From Volvox africanus (taxonomy: Eukaryota > Chlorophyta > Chlorophyceae > Chlamydomonadales > Volvocaceae), in contig BSDZ01000086.1 of the NCBI GenBank assembly GCA_030268105.1, forward strand, positions 3,860,501 through 3,924,500: DNA of 64,000 nt. Direction: 5' to 3'. Position 1 is the stretch's first letter. Each line of letters begins with the position of its first letter. Below the pieces are notes generated by a model that made no database searches, was not told the DNA's origin, and saw only the letters and a list, made by a program, of their open reading frames with translations. Positions 1 through 12,182 of the stretch are shown piece by piece. The position numbers and the translations under genes were made by a program.

Positions 1-277
1 CTTCCACCCCTTCCAGCCTGTTTCACCGCATCGTGCCAATAGGCTGCGGGACTTAAGTCGTGCTGGCTGTCCGTAGTAGTTGAGAGCCGCAAAAGCCTCG
101 TGAGATGCTGATAGGGTGTTTCTGAACCCTTATATCGTAAAAGTGTGTTGCCGTACCTGTACGTCTATTACACTTCGCGTGCAATATAACGTGCATTCCT
201 AAATAAAACGATAAAAACGCAGTAAAACATTACAGCTGTTCGGGGATGCATGAATTTATATCAAGAGAGCAATAAAT

Positions 278-619
278 AATCATGATACGAAACGAGACGT
301 TGGAAACTGACCAGCCCAAGCCATATGAGCCCTGCTGCCACGCAATGTGCTCCTACAACGTCATCAGTACTCGTCGGCAATTTACGCAGGTATACGCCTG
401 TCGCAGGAGTCTTATTTGTCCTGAAAGCACATGCTTCAAATCAATATCCAGGTGCTCATTAATAAGAATGTCGAAGCGCATCATTGTCTAGGTATGATAC
501 GTCTGCAGACATACATGCATGCACTGCAGTGAACAGGTATCGCCTTCATTGTCCCTACGAAAAAATGCCAATACGGGACGACCGCTTGCCTCACCCAGCG
601 GCACACAGCCTCCACTACT
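278..619 (+). repeat. Left arm of a 342-bp inverted repeat flanking the EGF-lectin gene
   Basis: This stretch reappears in inverted orientation at 4169-4510. Reading both arms base by base I see about two mismatches in 342 positions (for example cgaaacgag against cgaaacaag near the outer end). The match stops abruptly at 278/4510 and at 619/4169. Small open frames inside it have no recognisable product. No obvious target-site duplication is visible at the outer borders. It could be a long terminal inverted repeat of a mobile element or a recent local inverted duplication. Confidence 0.9.
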
Positions 620-780
620 CCTTCTCCATATCATATGGATGTATGGTGCGCAAAGAATTCTCCGTGCATGTACGTATAACCTTTCATGCTTTCACTTAGT
701 AAGCTGTACTAATGGCACAGTCCTGCATCTGACGTAGCGCTGCCTCCCACCAGAATACGCCGGGCCTCCCGACGTCAAAC

Positions 781-785
781 TTACA
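781..785 (-). terminator. Probable TGTAA poly(A) signal of the EGF-lectin gene
   Basis: TGTAA on the minus strand (ttaca on plus), 211 bp past the stop codon at 996. TGTAA is the standard poly(A) signal of Chlamydomonas and Volvox. No transcript evidence is available. Confidence 0.5.
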
Positions 786-995
786 GGCAAGCTGCATGCA
801 CAGTACCGCCCAACATCTATACAACCATTCACCGTTCACCTCGTTGGAGGGCTGCAATCTCTGCTAATCCCCCGACTTGCAGAGCACCTTAACCTATACC
901 CAACCAGCATCCACCATCCAGCGGTAGGTCAGGAGTAACAGCCGTGTTGCGTGCGCAGCTATACATACCTTGAAAATGCGCGATGTCTGTGTTAG

Positions 996-3645
996 CTAGC
1001 CCCTCAGCAGGCGGCGGCCCGCTGCCGGCGGCACTGTGTTGCTCGTCCAAGCAACGGCGCCCAGCCCGTTTACAATCAGAGCGCGTCCATCATTCATCAT
1101 CCGCATGATGAAGGGGCCTTGTTCTGGACCTGTGTTTTCGGGGAAGGTCGTGCCGTAATACCACGAGTAATCTGATCCCCAGTCCACATCAATGCCCCAC
1201 AACGCCCAGGTGCCGTCCTCTTGCAGCAGCAGGCTTCGCCGCTCCCGGGGTGATGGGGCCACTGTCTGCCAGAAGATCTTCGTGCCGTTGTAGATGACGA
1301 GCTGGCCGCTGTACAACAGGACCATCTTGAATTTGCCATTAGGAGAGACCAGGCGGTTGCAGGGCCAGGTCTTGTTCAGGTTGTCGCTTGACTTCAGAGT
1401 CTTCCCGAAGTATAGGCCACATGAGGTGCCGTCATAAATGGGGCAGGTGGTGGAGTCGGTGGGGCAGACCTGGCCAGCCTCAATGGTCATAGAGTCTGCG
1501 GACGCATGGCGTGAGTGGGTCAGACGGTCAGATGGTCATTGCATGCCAGGATATGCTTGTGTGCGTTGGAGCAACGGAAATTGCCTGACAGATGCCTTTC
1601 CCATGCAGCAGGGAAGTAGGGTTAGGGTAGCAAGGACTACGGAGTAAGGAAAGGTCACTGTAAGATGTGTGGGTTTGGTGAGACTGATGACATGGTCGCG
1701 TGAGAAGCTGCGAAGTGCCTTCAGATGTGCGGCCCCAGGTATACCACAACATACTGCCCGGAGTGACAGCACACCGCTGCTAGCTGCAGCTAGTGAAGCT
1801 AGCCAGGGAGGGTATACCCTACACAATCGGTAGCGTTTATGGATCCTTAGGGAGAATACAGTGATACGAGTACTACCTCTGCTCCGCCTCCTGCCTGCTC
1901 CGCTTACCGAGCCCAACGAAGGGGGTGCACGTCCGCAGCGTCGTGTTGTAAGCAAAGCCGGGGGCACAGCCACAGAAGTAGCGTGTAGGACTTGACATAC
2001 CGCAAGTGGAGTTGCCGCCGCAGGGTTTGGATGAGCAAAGATCAGCTGCAGGGAGGGGAACTTGGGACATTGCCTTAACATGTACACAGAACCCTAGGAG
2101 AGGGCGTTAGGACAATGTTGGAAGAGGTGCAGAGATGGATAGATATACCTTGCGTGTAGACTAATGATTTGGGGGCCGTTCCCGGGAAATACACCGCGGG
2201 CTTAGTGTTTCACATCAGCAGCGAGCAGCAACAAGCAAAATGCAATATACATACCCACTCTCACCTACACAGTCGTCCACGGTTGCGACATAGGCAAGAC
2301 CGGATTTCGGCGGGCACCCGCAGGAGTATCCTCCCGGTACGTTGATACAAAAGGACGAGCCACCGCAAGGCGGGTTGCTCACCGCGCACTCGTTGACATC
2401 TGGGTTATTTGTGTGGGGTCATGGCATGGCGTATGCGAGTGCTTTATTTTATATGTCGTTAGTGTACTGGGGGTACGTGGTGCGGGGTACGTGCGTGTGT
2501 ACAGGGTATACGTGTCGAATGGGAAAGTCAGGAAGGAATGAAAAGGTCTTACCAACGCATTTCTTGGTCTTTGCATCATAATATGTCGTATCTGGGCACC
2601 TGCACACGTAGCTGCCTTCTCTGTTGACACACGTCGCAGCGGGATCGCCACAAGGTGCCGTCATGGTCGTGCACTCATCCAAATCTGCATACATATGAGG
2701 ATGTGTGGGGCAGAGGCAGAGGGTTGAAGAGAGCCGTTGCTTCGTAGAGGCCAGCAGCACATGGGCCATAAGTACGGAGAGACGGATCGTACGGATCAGT
2801 GCAGCGACTTGTCCTGTTCCAGTTCACACACGTGAGTTGACGTACCTACACAAGCATATGTGAAGGCATATGGCTTCTTGATCCATTGGATAGTGAGTTG
2901 ATAGCCCGTGGCACACTCGCATCGGTAGCTGCCCGGCGTATTGACGCATCGTGTGTTGTTGGCGGTGTCGAAGTCATCCAGGCTGATACAGGGGGGGTTG
3001 GTGACTGCGCACTCATCCACATCTGAGTTGTAACATGCACCGCATAAGCAAATACATCTGGTCAAGAGCATGGACATCATCAAAGGTAAAGGTGCAGACA
3101 TGTACGGTTCTTCAGGAGCCATTACTCACCAATGCAGGTCTGAAGGGCTCGGTCGTACGTGTACCCCTTAGAGCACGTGCACCTGTAATAGTTGGTGGTG
3201 TTAACACACGTCGAGTTGCCTCCACATGGAGATGGAACTTGTGCGCAGCTGCTGCCGATGCCTGCATATATTGTGGCGTGAAGTGGAGTACAGAACATGC
3301 ATGGTCACATCCACTCATGCGTGTAGCGGCCTGGTGGCTGTTAGAATGCCCATCGCGCAATATGGACGGGCTTTATCCCACAGCATGCATGTGGGCACGG
3401 CTCACAAGGCTTGCTTGAGGAGACAGCAGTTGACCGTTTACGTAACCTCATTTCAAGCAAGCAACTTAAGGTCAGCCCGAATAGGTTGTAGCGGTGCATC
3501 GTGTGTCTCTGGTGTATATATGCAACCGACAGTCACTGCACGCACTTGTGGACTGGGCCGCGGCAAATCCCAGCCATGCAACTCCCAGCAGAAGCAGCCC
3601 CATCAGGCCTCGGACAGAGGACGTTTGTCCGTTCTGGGCCGGCAT
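996..3645 (-). CDS. Secreted protein with five EGF-like domains and a C-terminal bulb-type lectin domain
   Basis: Exons on the minus strand are 3645-3546, 3261-3130, 3022-2846, 2684-2553, 2399-2265, 2045-1908 and 1495-996, giving 437 residues. All junctions use GT-AG and keep phase 1. Residues 1-27 form a signal peptide with a leucine-rich core ending in AAA. Each of exons 2-6 encodes one cysteine-rich EGF-like module. Modules two to four begin DVDEC, DLDEC and DVNEC, the calcium-binding EGF signature. The last exon (272-437) is Cys-poor and reads like a beta-prism bulb lectin (LVSPNGKFKM, then LVIYNGTKIFW), though the classical mannose motif QxDxNxVxY is not intact. By family knowledge such proteins act outside the cell in calcium-dependent adhesion or matrix binding; that role is inferred. 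The start was chosen for the signal peptide. The whole gene lies between inverted repeats. Confidence 0.85.
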
Positions 3646-3908
3646 ACTTAATGAATTAGGTAGTCGTGAATTGTTTTAACGTTTGGTGTTGTTTAATTGG
3701 GTACGCTTTCGGGAAAAGAAGAGGCAGTATGATTGTACGGCTTTGACGCAAATTGTTTTGCAATATGGACTGGTTGGCCTGTAGCTTACACATGTATTTA
3801 TATTTATAAGAATAGTATACGTACTGCTCTATTGAGTACGGTACCGGATGACTTGGAGGAGGCATACGAAGAGTGACATCCCACTCTCCACAATAATTAA
3901 CTGAGATG

Positions 3909-4171
3909 ACTGACATCCGGTTACACTGTTCGACTGCTTGTGTTAGTCAGCATCTTAAAAAAGCTAGAAAATTGAATTTTTATTGATGAACATAAATATG
4001 CATGCAAGTCACCATATTCCCTAGCTTATTAGGAATGTGGGCTGCAGCGAGAGAATATGGGAATATGGTGAATTGCACGCATATTTATGTTCATCAATAA
4101 AAATTCAATTTTCTAGCTTTTTTAAGATGCTGACTAACACAAGCAGTCGAACAGTGTAACCGGATGTCAGT
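3909..4171. repeat. Large imperfect palindrome (hairpin), 113-bp arms and 37-bp loop
   Basis: Arms 3909-4021 and 4059-4171 are reverse complements with about two mismatches. The inner part is AT-rich, and the ends read CTGACATCCGG and CCGGATGTCAG. The right end overlaps the inner end of the right 342-bp repeat by three bases. Near-perfect arms and a short spacer are typical of foldback or MITE-type elements. I see no clear target-site duplication and no transposase, so this is a structural call only. Confidence 0.9.
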
Positions 4172-4510
4172 AGTGGAGGCTGTGTGCCGCTGGGTGAGGC
4201 AAGCGGTCGTCCCGTATTGGCATTTTTTCGTAGGGACAATGAAGGCGATACCTGTTCACTGCAGTGCATGCATGTATGTCTGCAGACGTATCATACCTAG
4301 ACAATGATGCGCTTCGACATTCTTATTAATGAGCACCTGGATATTGATTTGAAGCATGTGCTTTCAGGACAAATAAGACTCCTGCGACAGGCGTATACCT
4401 GCGTACATTGCCGACGAGTACTGATGACGTTGTAGGAGCACATTGCGTGGCAGCAGGGCTCATATGGCTTGGGCTGGTCAGTTTCCAACGTCTTGTTTCG
4501 TATCATGATT
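4169..4510 (-). repeat. Right arm of the 342-bp inverted repeat
   Basis: This is the reverse complement of 278-619 with about two mismatches. Together with the left arm it encloses the EGF-lectin gene and the hairpin. The high identity points to a recent event or to gene conversion between the arms. Confidence 0.9.
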
Positions 4511-7500
4511 GTTTACTGCAACGTGATTACGGCACACGCACACCTCCCTCGGTGAGGAAGGAGGGAGGTGCGCAAGGGCTCAGGGTTGCGCACATGCTAG
4601 TCAAACATTCACGTTTGTTATGTATGTATCTGGTGTGTATAGGTATGTATAGGCGCGCCGTACTACAATGAAGTTGGCAAACGATAGTGGAACACACGGT
4701 TATAGAGTGCAGTAGTTTATAGTACCCGTCGTTATGTTTATGAAAATGTGAATGCATTAGACCTGGTGGATATGGTGGTGGGTTGTGAGACCTCCATAGA
4801 CATCCGGGAATCCAGGTTCAGAACCAATCCTGACTGCCCCTTTCTTTGAGGCGCAAAAGCGATTCGTCACTATTACACCGACAGCACTTAACGGCCCTCT
4901 GCAGTTATAAGGGCTTTGTTTATGAGCACAGGCAGAGGGATCTGGCCAGGTGAGTACTCGGTGACTGGCTAGGAGTCCCACTGATAGGCACTGACATTCC
5001 TTTGGGTTCGTGGCATGGCGTAGCATGATGAGATGTAACAATTTAATATAACCCCAGGAAAGAGCCATATGAAATAAAGCACCTGCAGTAATGAAATTGC
5101 AAGCATAAATATGCCGTGCTAGAGCGAGCAACAGTATGACTCGATGCAATAATAGTGCTCACATGATAGAACGGAAGGTGTCATGACGTTCTGGCGCCAT
5201 CACAGAGTGCACAGCGGCAAAGCAACCTTAGGCTTTCACTGCACAAACTCTCAGCCATCAATCTCATCCACCTGAACAACCACGCATACCGCAAAAGCAG
5301 GCCCAGGTATCCCAGCCTCGATCCTCAATATAACATGTGTTCCGAAACAGCCGAATATTTTCGAGACCTCAATGGCGGGCATCGAATTTCTGAAGCAAAC
5401 ATTTGCCCTTTGCTCTAAGCGCGCTCATAGGCCGCAAACCATGCACAGTCCTGGAGCGACATAAACCTTCATGGCAGCGTGCTGGCGGTCCGCACATCAT
5501 CCAGCACGGCTCAGAGCTCAGTTCTCAGACCTAACACAGCCAAACACTTCTTATTCCCGACGTTGCATTGAAGCAGGAAACAAGTGCCAGAAGTGAACAT
5601 AGAGAGCTTGCGCATTTACCATACCTGTACGCTTACCAGGCTAGCGTGCCTCTTCAAAGCAGTCAAGCCCGGAACCCCAGGTTGGCCAGAGCGCGCTACA
5701 CAAAAAGCATCACGTCCATTTGGCACGCACCCCAACTAGGTGACAGCACGTATGCTATTTAACAGAGCCACAAGACAAATTCGCAAGTACACCAAGAAAG
5801 CCTCGCTAGTCACGATTCACTGCGTGGTATGCAAGCCGCAGCCCTAATGTACCGCGGCTCACATCCTGTGGGTTTTCCATTACGACAGCTGCTTCCAAAA
5901 CCATGAGGATGTGTTGGGCGTGGCTGATGACCACAAGTCCGGAATTCATATCCCCAAATTGTGAATTGCAGGTTAACGTTCCTCCTGGGCCCCACCCAAT
6001 CCCCAGCACCTGCCCACGAACAACGATTATTTCTTAGTGCTGCCGCGCACAGCTACCCCCTTAGTTGTTCCACCGTGTGTTGCGTGCAGGTCTGCGCATT
6101 TTTCAGGCTCCCAGGCTTCCTTAGGGTGGCGAGCCTCATGGTGCATCTGGCACCGGGAGGCAAGCGGAAGCGGAGAGGACCGTTACAGGAGTAAGATAAA
6201 ACCGGAAAGAGTATGCTATGTAAGCTCACTAGGCAAGTCGATCAAGCATGATAACTCCGTAGGCAAGTAGCAAAAATGCTTCTGAGATACTGCTGAACAA
6301 CTACGTAGCTGTCTTCCCACTGATGAATTGGGGAGGGGAACCGGAGAAGCTCACCCAATACAGGGTATGGCAAAAAGCCACCCCTTGTCGTGCATGTCAT
6401 AAGCTAAAAAAGGTCGATCCATACATGTGCCTATCTGTACTTCAATGTCATTCGTACCTGCATACTCTTGAGGTCAGGTGCTGTTTGTTTGCAGATGTGG
6501 CACTGAAACTTGGCATGACCTGCCTTCCCTCCTAGGCGATCTTCTAGCCCAACCTTGCCACCGCCCATGTTTGTGGTCGAAGCAGCCACCTGCGCGAATA
6601 TATATGTTCGCATGGCACAAGCGAAGGGCATCTGTTGTTGCCTGCGTCTTCAAAGCCGGCGGCTACTAACCTTTGCTGCAATCTCCCTCGCAGTATGCTT
6701 TGCTGGCTTTGCTTTTCCCATCTTCCAAACTTTGTATTAAAAAGGCCTTCCGAAGTTGGCGGCGGTTTTTGGAGCGGAGGATTCCCGTAAATTACTGTGC
6801 ACCTTCAAATCTCAGAACGTATACAGTACAGGTGCAGCATTGAAGAATTATCTGGTAAGCAGAAGAGACACTGGACTGCAGTTCGAATTACGATTCCGCG
6901 CTTTCGTCGGTTATCAACCCGATATTGAGTATTCGAGCTCCAATCAACGTAACGAAAAATCATCTGTGGATGTGTTTCTTGTTAAGCCGTACCTTGCGAT
7001 GTATTGGTTTCGGGGCGTATAGCCCAAGTTTCGGGATTATATGCTTCAAAGCCAGTGGTTGCAATAGGAATACGCGCATCCTTCTTTCTTCATATTCGGA
7101 TTTATGCAGGAATTGGCGAGTCAGAATACTTCGAACCCAGGTCGGGTTACCATACCGGGATGCTAATTCACATCAGAAATAAGAGCTGAAGAACAGGAAA
7201 CGTGATAACGTATTACAATATATGATCATAACGATAAAATCAATTCACGCCCGATGTTATCGTCACCGCGGAGATAGCCAGGCTCAGCACTTCATTCTAA
7301 GGTATGCTTTCAAAGCAGGCGCCGAACCATGACAGCCCATGGGCAATCCCTATGAGCGAAGGGTTCCCCTTCCCAGCCCACACACTCCTCGACATCGCGC
7401 CCAATCAGGCAAGACCAGAATGACAGGAATTCACCACTTCCAGTCACCGTAATACAAAGAATAACAATGCGCAGAGAGCCATATTCAGGCCTGCCACAAT

Positions 7501-7893
7501 CGCCATGCATTAAAAGCCGCGGCCGGTGCTGGGGTGGCGCATAACTGCACTGTGAACATCTCAGGCAGCGGCTCATACCTTGGACGGTGAACTCGCCACG
7601 ACTTCACTCGTCACCAGAGCGCCCAAGCTAGACCTAACCCGTCAGACCCCATCCATAATAGGTTTAAGTAGTCCGCATCCTACACTTATCATACACTATA
7701 ACCAGCACGGCGAGGACTAACCAAACGAGCAGCAACAAGGCCGAAATTTCGAACTCAACTCAGCCCAGGCTGGCAGAACCCAGCCACCCGCATAACAGCG
7801 AAAGGTAAAGACTAAACTAAGATGAGATCTCCGCATTCACGTTGTGAAGCACAACAGGCACAGTAATGCATAAGACAGGCTACTTAAACTCAT
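4511..7893. other. Intergenic stretch with no recognised gene
   Basis: I read all frames of this 3.4-kb gap between the 5' side of the EGF-lectin gene and the 3' side of the carbonic anhydrase. Open frames are short, unrelated to families I know, and lack a series of phased splice junctions. The longest, 4757-5149 on minus, has no domain signature. The promoter of the EGF-lectin gene would have to act across or within the hairpin and right repeat arm. Confidence 0.5.
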
Positions 7894-7898
7894 TTACA
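7894..7898 (-). terminator. Probable TGTAA poly(A) signal of the CAH3-type gene
   Basis: TGTAA on the minus strand, 207 bp beyond the stop codon at 8105. This spacing fits green-algal 3' UTRs. Confidence 0.5.
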
Positions 7899-8104
7899 CA
7901 AGATCACGACTCGCATCCATCCAAACAAGATTCCCCTCTTGGTGCTTCCATGTGTCTCTACCAGACCAATCCAAGAAATCAAAATACACTCCCCCCGAAT
8001 ATCCACTCGAGTGCGTCATGTCAAACGCTCAGCACGGATACATAATGGGTTGTGAGGCTCTTCTCTCGACACACTCGTCATCACAGCCATCATCAGACAT
8101 CAGC

Positions 8105-10011
8105 TTAAAGTTCGTACTCCACGACTCGACTGTTCAACAGCTGCAGCGGCCGTGTGTTGGTGGCGTACGTTTTGTTGTCACCGACGAATCGCATGAAATC
8201 CAAAATCTGGAGGTCAAAGAGGACGGATGCATAGGACAGGGATATGAAGACAAAAATAACTGTGATCCCATGCAAGGTAACAACTCTCTCCGCCAACATT
8301 ACAGCAACCAAGCAGCAGGCGTGCTGAAGCCTTCCTTCAGTTGTGCCCTCTGCATGTGGTTCGCAAATAGAGGTGATCTCCAATTGAATATCCCCCTAGC
8401 CCAGAGCCCCGTAGTGCCACAGTAGACCATAACCCCGGACTCACCTGGCTGTCCGGTACCTTGATTGGCTGCATAAACACAAACCAATCCACCCCCTCCG
8501 AGCAAGGCGGCGTGGTCAGGGATCCCGCGTAGTGTACGAAGGGCCTGCAGGTTAACATTTTGGAGCGGGAAGAGTTGTTTGGCCCTTACAGTTAAAGCAA
8601 GTGAATGGTTGGGCCAGGTCTTCGGGACATTCAATCAGCATCCATGAAATACAGCTTCGTTACAACCGTCAGCAGCCACGCTAGTCAAAAACTTTCGTTG
8701 ATGTGCCTAGCAGCCCGTACCTGGCGCCTGCCTTGTTCTTCTTGGGCAGCAGCATAACGGGGTTGATGCCCTTCGGCGAGGACTTCTTGGCTAGCGGCGT
8801 CTCTGGGGCCACTTCCAGCGCATTTTGCAGCGCCGGGTTCTTAATTAGGCCGCCGGGTTCCAACATAATGCCCAGCACCGCCAGATTACCTGCAATCCAA
8901 GGGAGTAGGCCAAAAACAGGCATTACGACGGTAAGGATAGTAGCGGTTGGACCATCTTGTGATGGAATCCCTCAATGTCAAGTGCTGCCATCCAGAACGT
9001 TCCATGCCGCAAACAGGTACTGCTCTGAAAGGGTCCAACTTTCGATTTTCAAAGAGATGTTTCAAATCTGCGATAGGAGACGCGTCGTACCACAAGCAGG
9101 TAAGCGGGACTTCCTAACCTAAAAATGGATTGTTTACCGAAGGCCAGGGTCTGGGCTCCTGGAAGATGTACCGAATTTTAAACCTGCCAACGCACCCGTG
9201 CTCTTGTTTTTATGCACAAGATGCGCCTCCATCGCGTATCGCCGGCCATCCATGGCATGCTCGGAGGGCGCGTGGAAGTGAAACTGGAGCAACTCGATTT
9301 CCATATCCCCCACAAAGGCAAGATTACCCGGAGGGAAGTTCACCTACGAAGCAAATAACATTCGGAGGTGTAAGGAAACCAGCGGACTCAACAACGGGAA
9401 GGGCATCCCGAAGTCCCCGGAGGAGTGTCGCACCTGCATCGTACCGTGGCCCGTGTTAAGGACATCGCATTTTTCAAAGCTGCCATAGGCAAAGTCAAAG
9501 TCGCCCATTTCGGCCTCGACCTTAGGAGCCGAGGTGTTGACTGGAATGTTGATTGGTGACTGTCGCTTGCCGCTTGCACACACACCCTTCCATGTCGGTG
9601 GGCCAGCAACTTCTCCTGAAATATTATTTTATCGAAATTCTAATTAATTTGGCTGGTGACCAACCATGAGACAGCCACTGCAACACCCACCATAGCTCCA
9701 GCCCGCAGCTTTTGCTTCTCCAGGCTTGCAAATAGAGCAAGGACATCCCACAAACGTAACTACAGAAGCTGCCGCGCCTGTCAATAGCTGACGGCGGTCA
9801 ATCAAGAGACGGCCGGTGCTGCTAGCAGCGCCAGAAGTGGAGGGCTGGGCATCGACGCCTGTTGAATCAGACGCGCGAACCTGCAGAAAAGCTACGGTGA
9901 GTACTAGTAACTGATGCAACAACTTAGCAAACAAACCCTAACCTTGCAGAGCGCTCGTCGGGCCTGGCTGCGCTGGAGCGCAGAGGCGCTCTTGTCCAGG
10001 ACGGAACGCAT
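8105..10011 (-). CDS. CAH3: Alpha-type carbonic anhydrase of the thylakoid lumen, CAH3-like
   Basis: Exons (minus) are 10011-9943, 9880-9691, 9615-9434, 9343-9196, 8889-8721, 8544-8445 and 8206-8105, giving 319 residues, the usual length for algal CAH3. The enzyme interconverts CO2 and bicarbonate. In Chlamydomonas CAH3 sits in the thylakoid lumen and feeds CO2 to Rubisco in the carbon-concentrating mechanism. The N-terminus is bipartite: a basic stroma-targeting part, then a twin-arginine pair (DRRQLLTG, R52-R53), a hydrophobic stretch and a likely cleavage site near AKA81. Zinc ligands are H169 and H171 (FHFHAP) and H188 (AHLVH). H143 (NTGHG) matches the proton-shuttle histidine, and SLTTPPCSEG carries the conserved catalytic threonine. 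The start is the first ATG upstream of a phase-0 junction and gives a plausible transit peptide. The next gene upstream is the divergent transporter, 2.2 kb away. Confidence 0.95.
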
Positions 10012-12182
10012 CTAGAAGCAACCTGTCCACGACGAAGCTATGGGTCCACGTCCAAATGCGGCCAATCTCTTTATGTTTACTGAAGGTAAATGCTTAGCAT
10101 ACGTATGGACACATGGACAGCGCAACCTGGGACCACCGAAGTTTGTACGACCTCCAATTCTTGCTCCGAAGGAACCTAATCCTTTTTGCCAATGTTATGG
10201 TTTTCCTCATCAAGTTGACATTTGTTTGTACCAGCAAAACATAGCGCTAGTGTCTAGGATGTTATGCTGGAGAGCAGGCCCAAGAATAATAGGCTGTATC
10301 AATGTTGCCGTATTCCTTATGCTGCGGCTCATGGCCACTAACGATACAACCAAATCAACTGGCAGCCTCTGTATATGCAGTCATACTGTCCTCAACCTCG
10401 GCAGTTTTTGGAAACTGAAATCCCTCGTTATAAGTTACAACACAGTTCGTGTATCCATTTGAACTGTTGTGATATCACTGCTATACATCTGGATCTTATT
10501 GTGTGTTCTGAATGGGTAGTGCATACTGGAAGGAAATGAGCAGCCATGCCCGCGTCGACTAAATTGCAGATCCTAACGATGCTCGACATTCTCACTCTTC
10601 TTCCTGGTATAAAAATATTTTGGTGAAAACTAAAGATTAGATTATATAAAGGTTTTTCGTAGGTGTAAAAATGCGAAGCCCATGGAACAAGTTGACCTTC
10701 ATCCCCACATCTAATACTTTGTATATAACAACACTACATCGGAATGTAGGTTAAGAGCACATGGCAAATTTTCAAAGCTGCGAAACCCGATGTAAGCATT
10801 CCAGTGTCCTGATTGACTAGCATCGCCAACGACTTCGCCGACAGTCAAGATATTTGAGACCCGTGTGCGCAAGATAAAAGAAAATGAACAGACACTGACG
10901 AATTAAAAGCTGTGGAGTGCTTCTTTCCTGGCGACGGCGGTTCGGCGTGCGTGCGAACATACAACAGGGGTGCCTGGACAGAAAGACATTCAAACTAGTG
11001 CTGCATGCATTCGAAAGGGGTAACCTACGTAAGCATGCGTGTTGCCCACATCAAATGCAGGAGGCCAATCCGTGTATGCAAGTGACCACAACCGCATCGC
11101 CGTACACAGGTCAGCAAAAGTCTTCAACCTACACGACTAACAACCATGTTTCTGTTCTGACTTGCCTTCCTAAATTATTTACTTGAAAAGTTTATTCGCC
11201 GCGATCACCCTGCATAGACCCGCGGCGGCCCAGTTCGGCGACTTGCCTGCGCCTGGTACAAATCAGCATAATTCAGCTCCGAATTTTCATAGAAATTGCA
11301 TTAAGTGCAATTTATGAGAATGAGGGGCGCCTCCTTACACCAGCGACTTGCTTTGGGAGCTAAGCCTAGGTCTGTTCTTTGTCCTCCACCTCAATTTGCT
11401 TGCATAGCGCTTCAGCATGTCAAATTAATGAAGCTAGCATCAGATATCCTTGACGATGCGGTACAGCTTGCTAATTTCTTGAATTGCAATTCGCCGTCGG
11501 CCGCCCAGGTCCATATCGGCGCGACCAGGCACTCGCATGTATGTTATCGTTCCGAGTAAGGATAATGCATCGGGCAGCAGCGGCAAGGTGAGGCTGCCAA
11601 AGTGGCGCGGCCGCATTGCGGCGACGTCCGGCATAGAGCTGCGCGACGTCCTCCTCCGACACTGCTCCATACATTTATGCTTCTGAGAAGGCATGCATAA
11701 TCAGAAGGGAGGACGTGCCTGGGATGAATGGTTTTAGCCATGGTGATATTGGGATGGGCGTGATGCTCCTGTTGGTAAGTAAGGAGCTTTGCAAACCCCT
11801 GGCAATGCAATCGGCCTCACGTTCCGTTATGGCGAAGTGGGATTCTCTTGGGTTCCTTGCAGCACCTCCACGGCAATAGGCTGCTGCGTGCCATGTGCCC
11901 ACCAACGTGCAGATGCTCTTAAGCCCAGGGATCAGAATTGCATTATGTTCGAAACTGGTTAGCATTGTTTGACGTTCCTTAATCAAGCAGCGATTCTTCG
12001 CCCGCCTCCTCTTACACCTGCAGCGTATTCCGCTGTGGACATTTTCCGATCTGGGCACCAGCCGGGGCGTGCTTAAACACAGGGAGGCTTTGGAGGAGGT
12101 GTTCAGCAGAGAGTTTGAGGAGCCGCACTGTTGTTCCGGGACGAACGCCACGGGTCTTGATATAGAACGCGCAGGGACGCAA
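10012..12182. promoter_or_regulatory. Divergent intergenic region between the CAH3-type gene and the transporter
   Basis: This 2.2-kb gap separates two outward-facing start codons and should hold both promoters and 5' UTRs. The transporter frame is open without an ATG from 11973 to 12182, and a good acceptor (ACACCTGCAG) ends at 12023. An upstream transporter exon or a spliced 5' UTR is therefore possible, but I could not find a convincing partner exon. The open frame at 10040-10462 resembles no family I know. Confidence 0.4.

Noticed and set aside
4757..5149. 130-residue open frame on minus
   Set aside because: Composition looks random, there is no signal or motif, and no supporting exons.
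10040..10462. 140-residue open frame on plus upstream of the CAH3-type gene
   Set aside because: No known family, no splice partners, and it lies in a divergent promoter region; likely chance.
12069..12182. Extended start of the transporter at a GTG codon
   Set aside because: Nuclear algal genes start at ATG; the GTG frame is either an untranslated part or the continuation of an unseen upstream exon.
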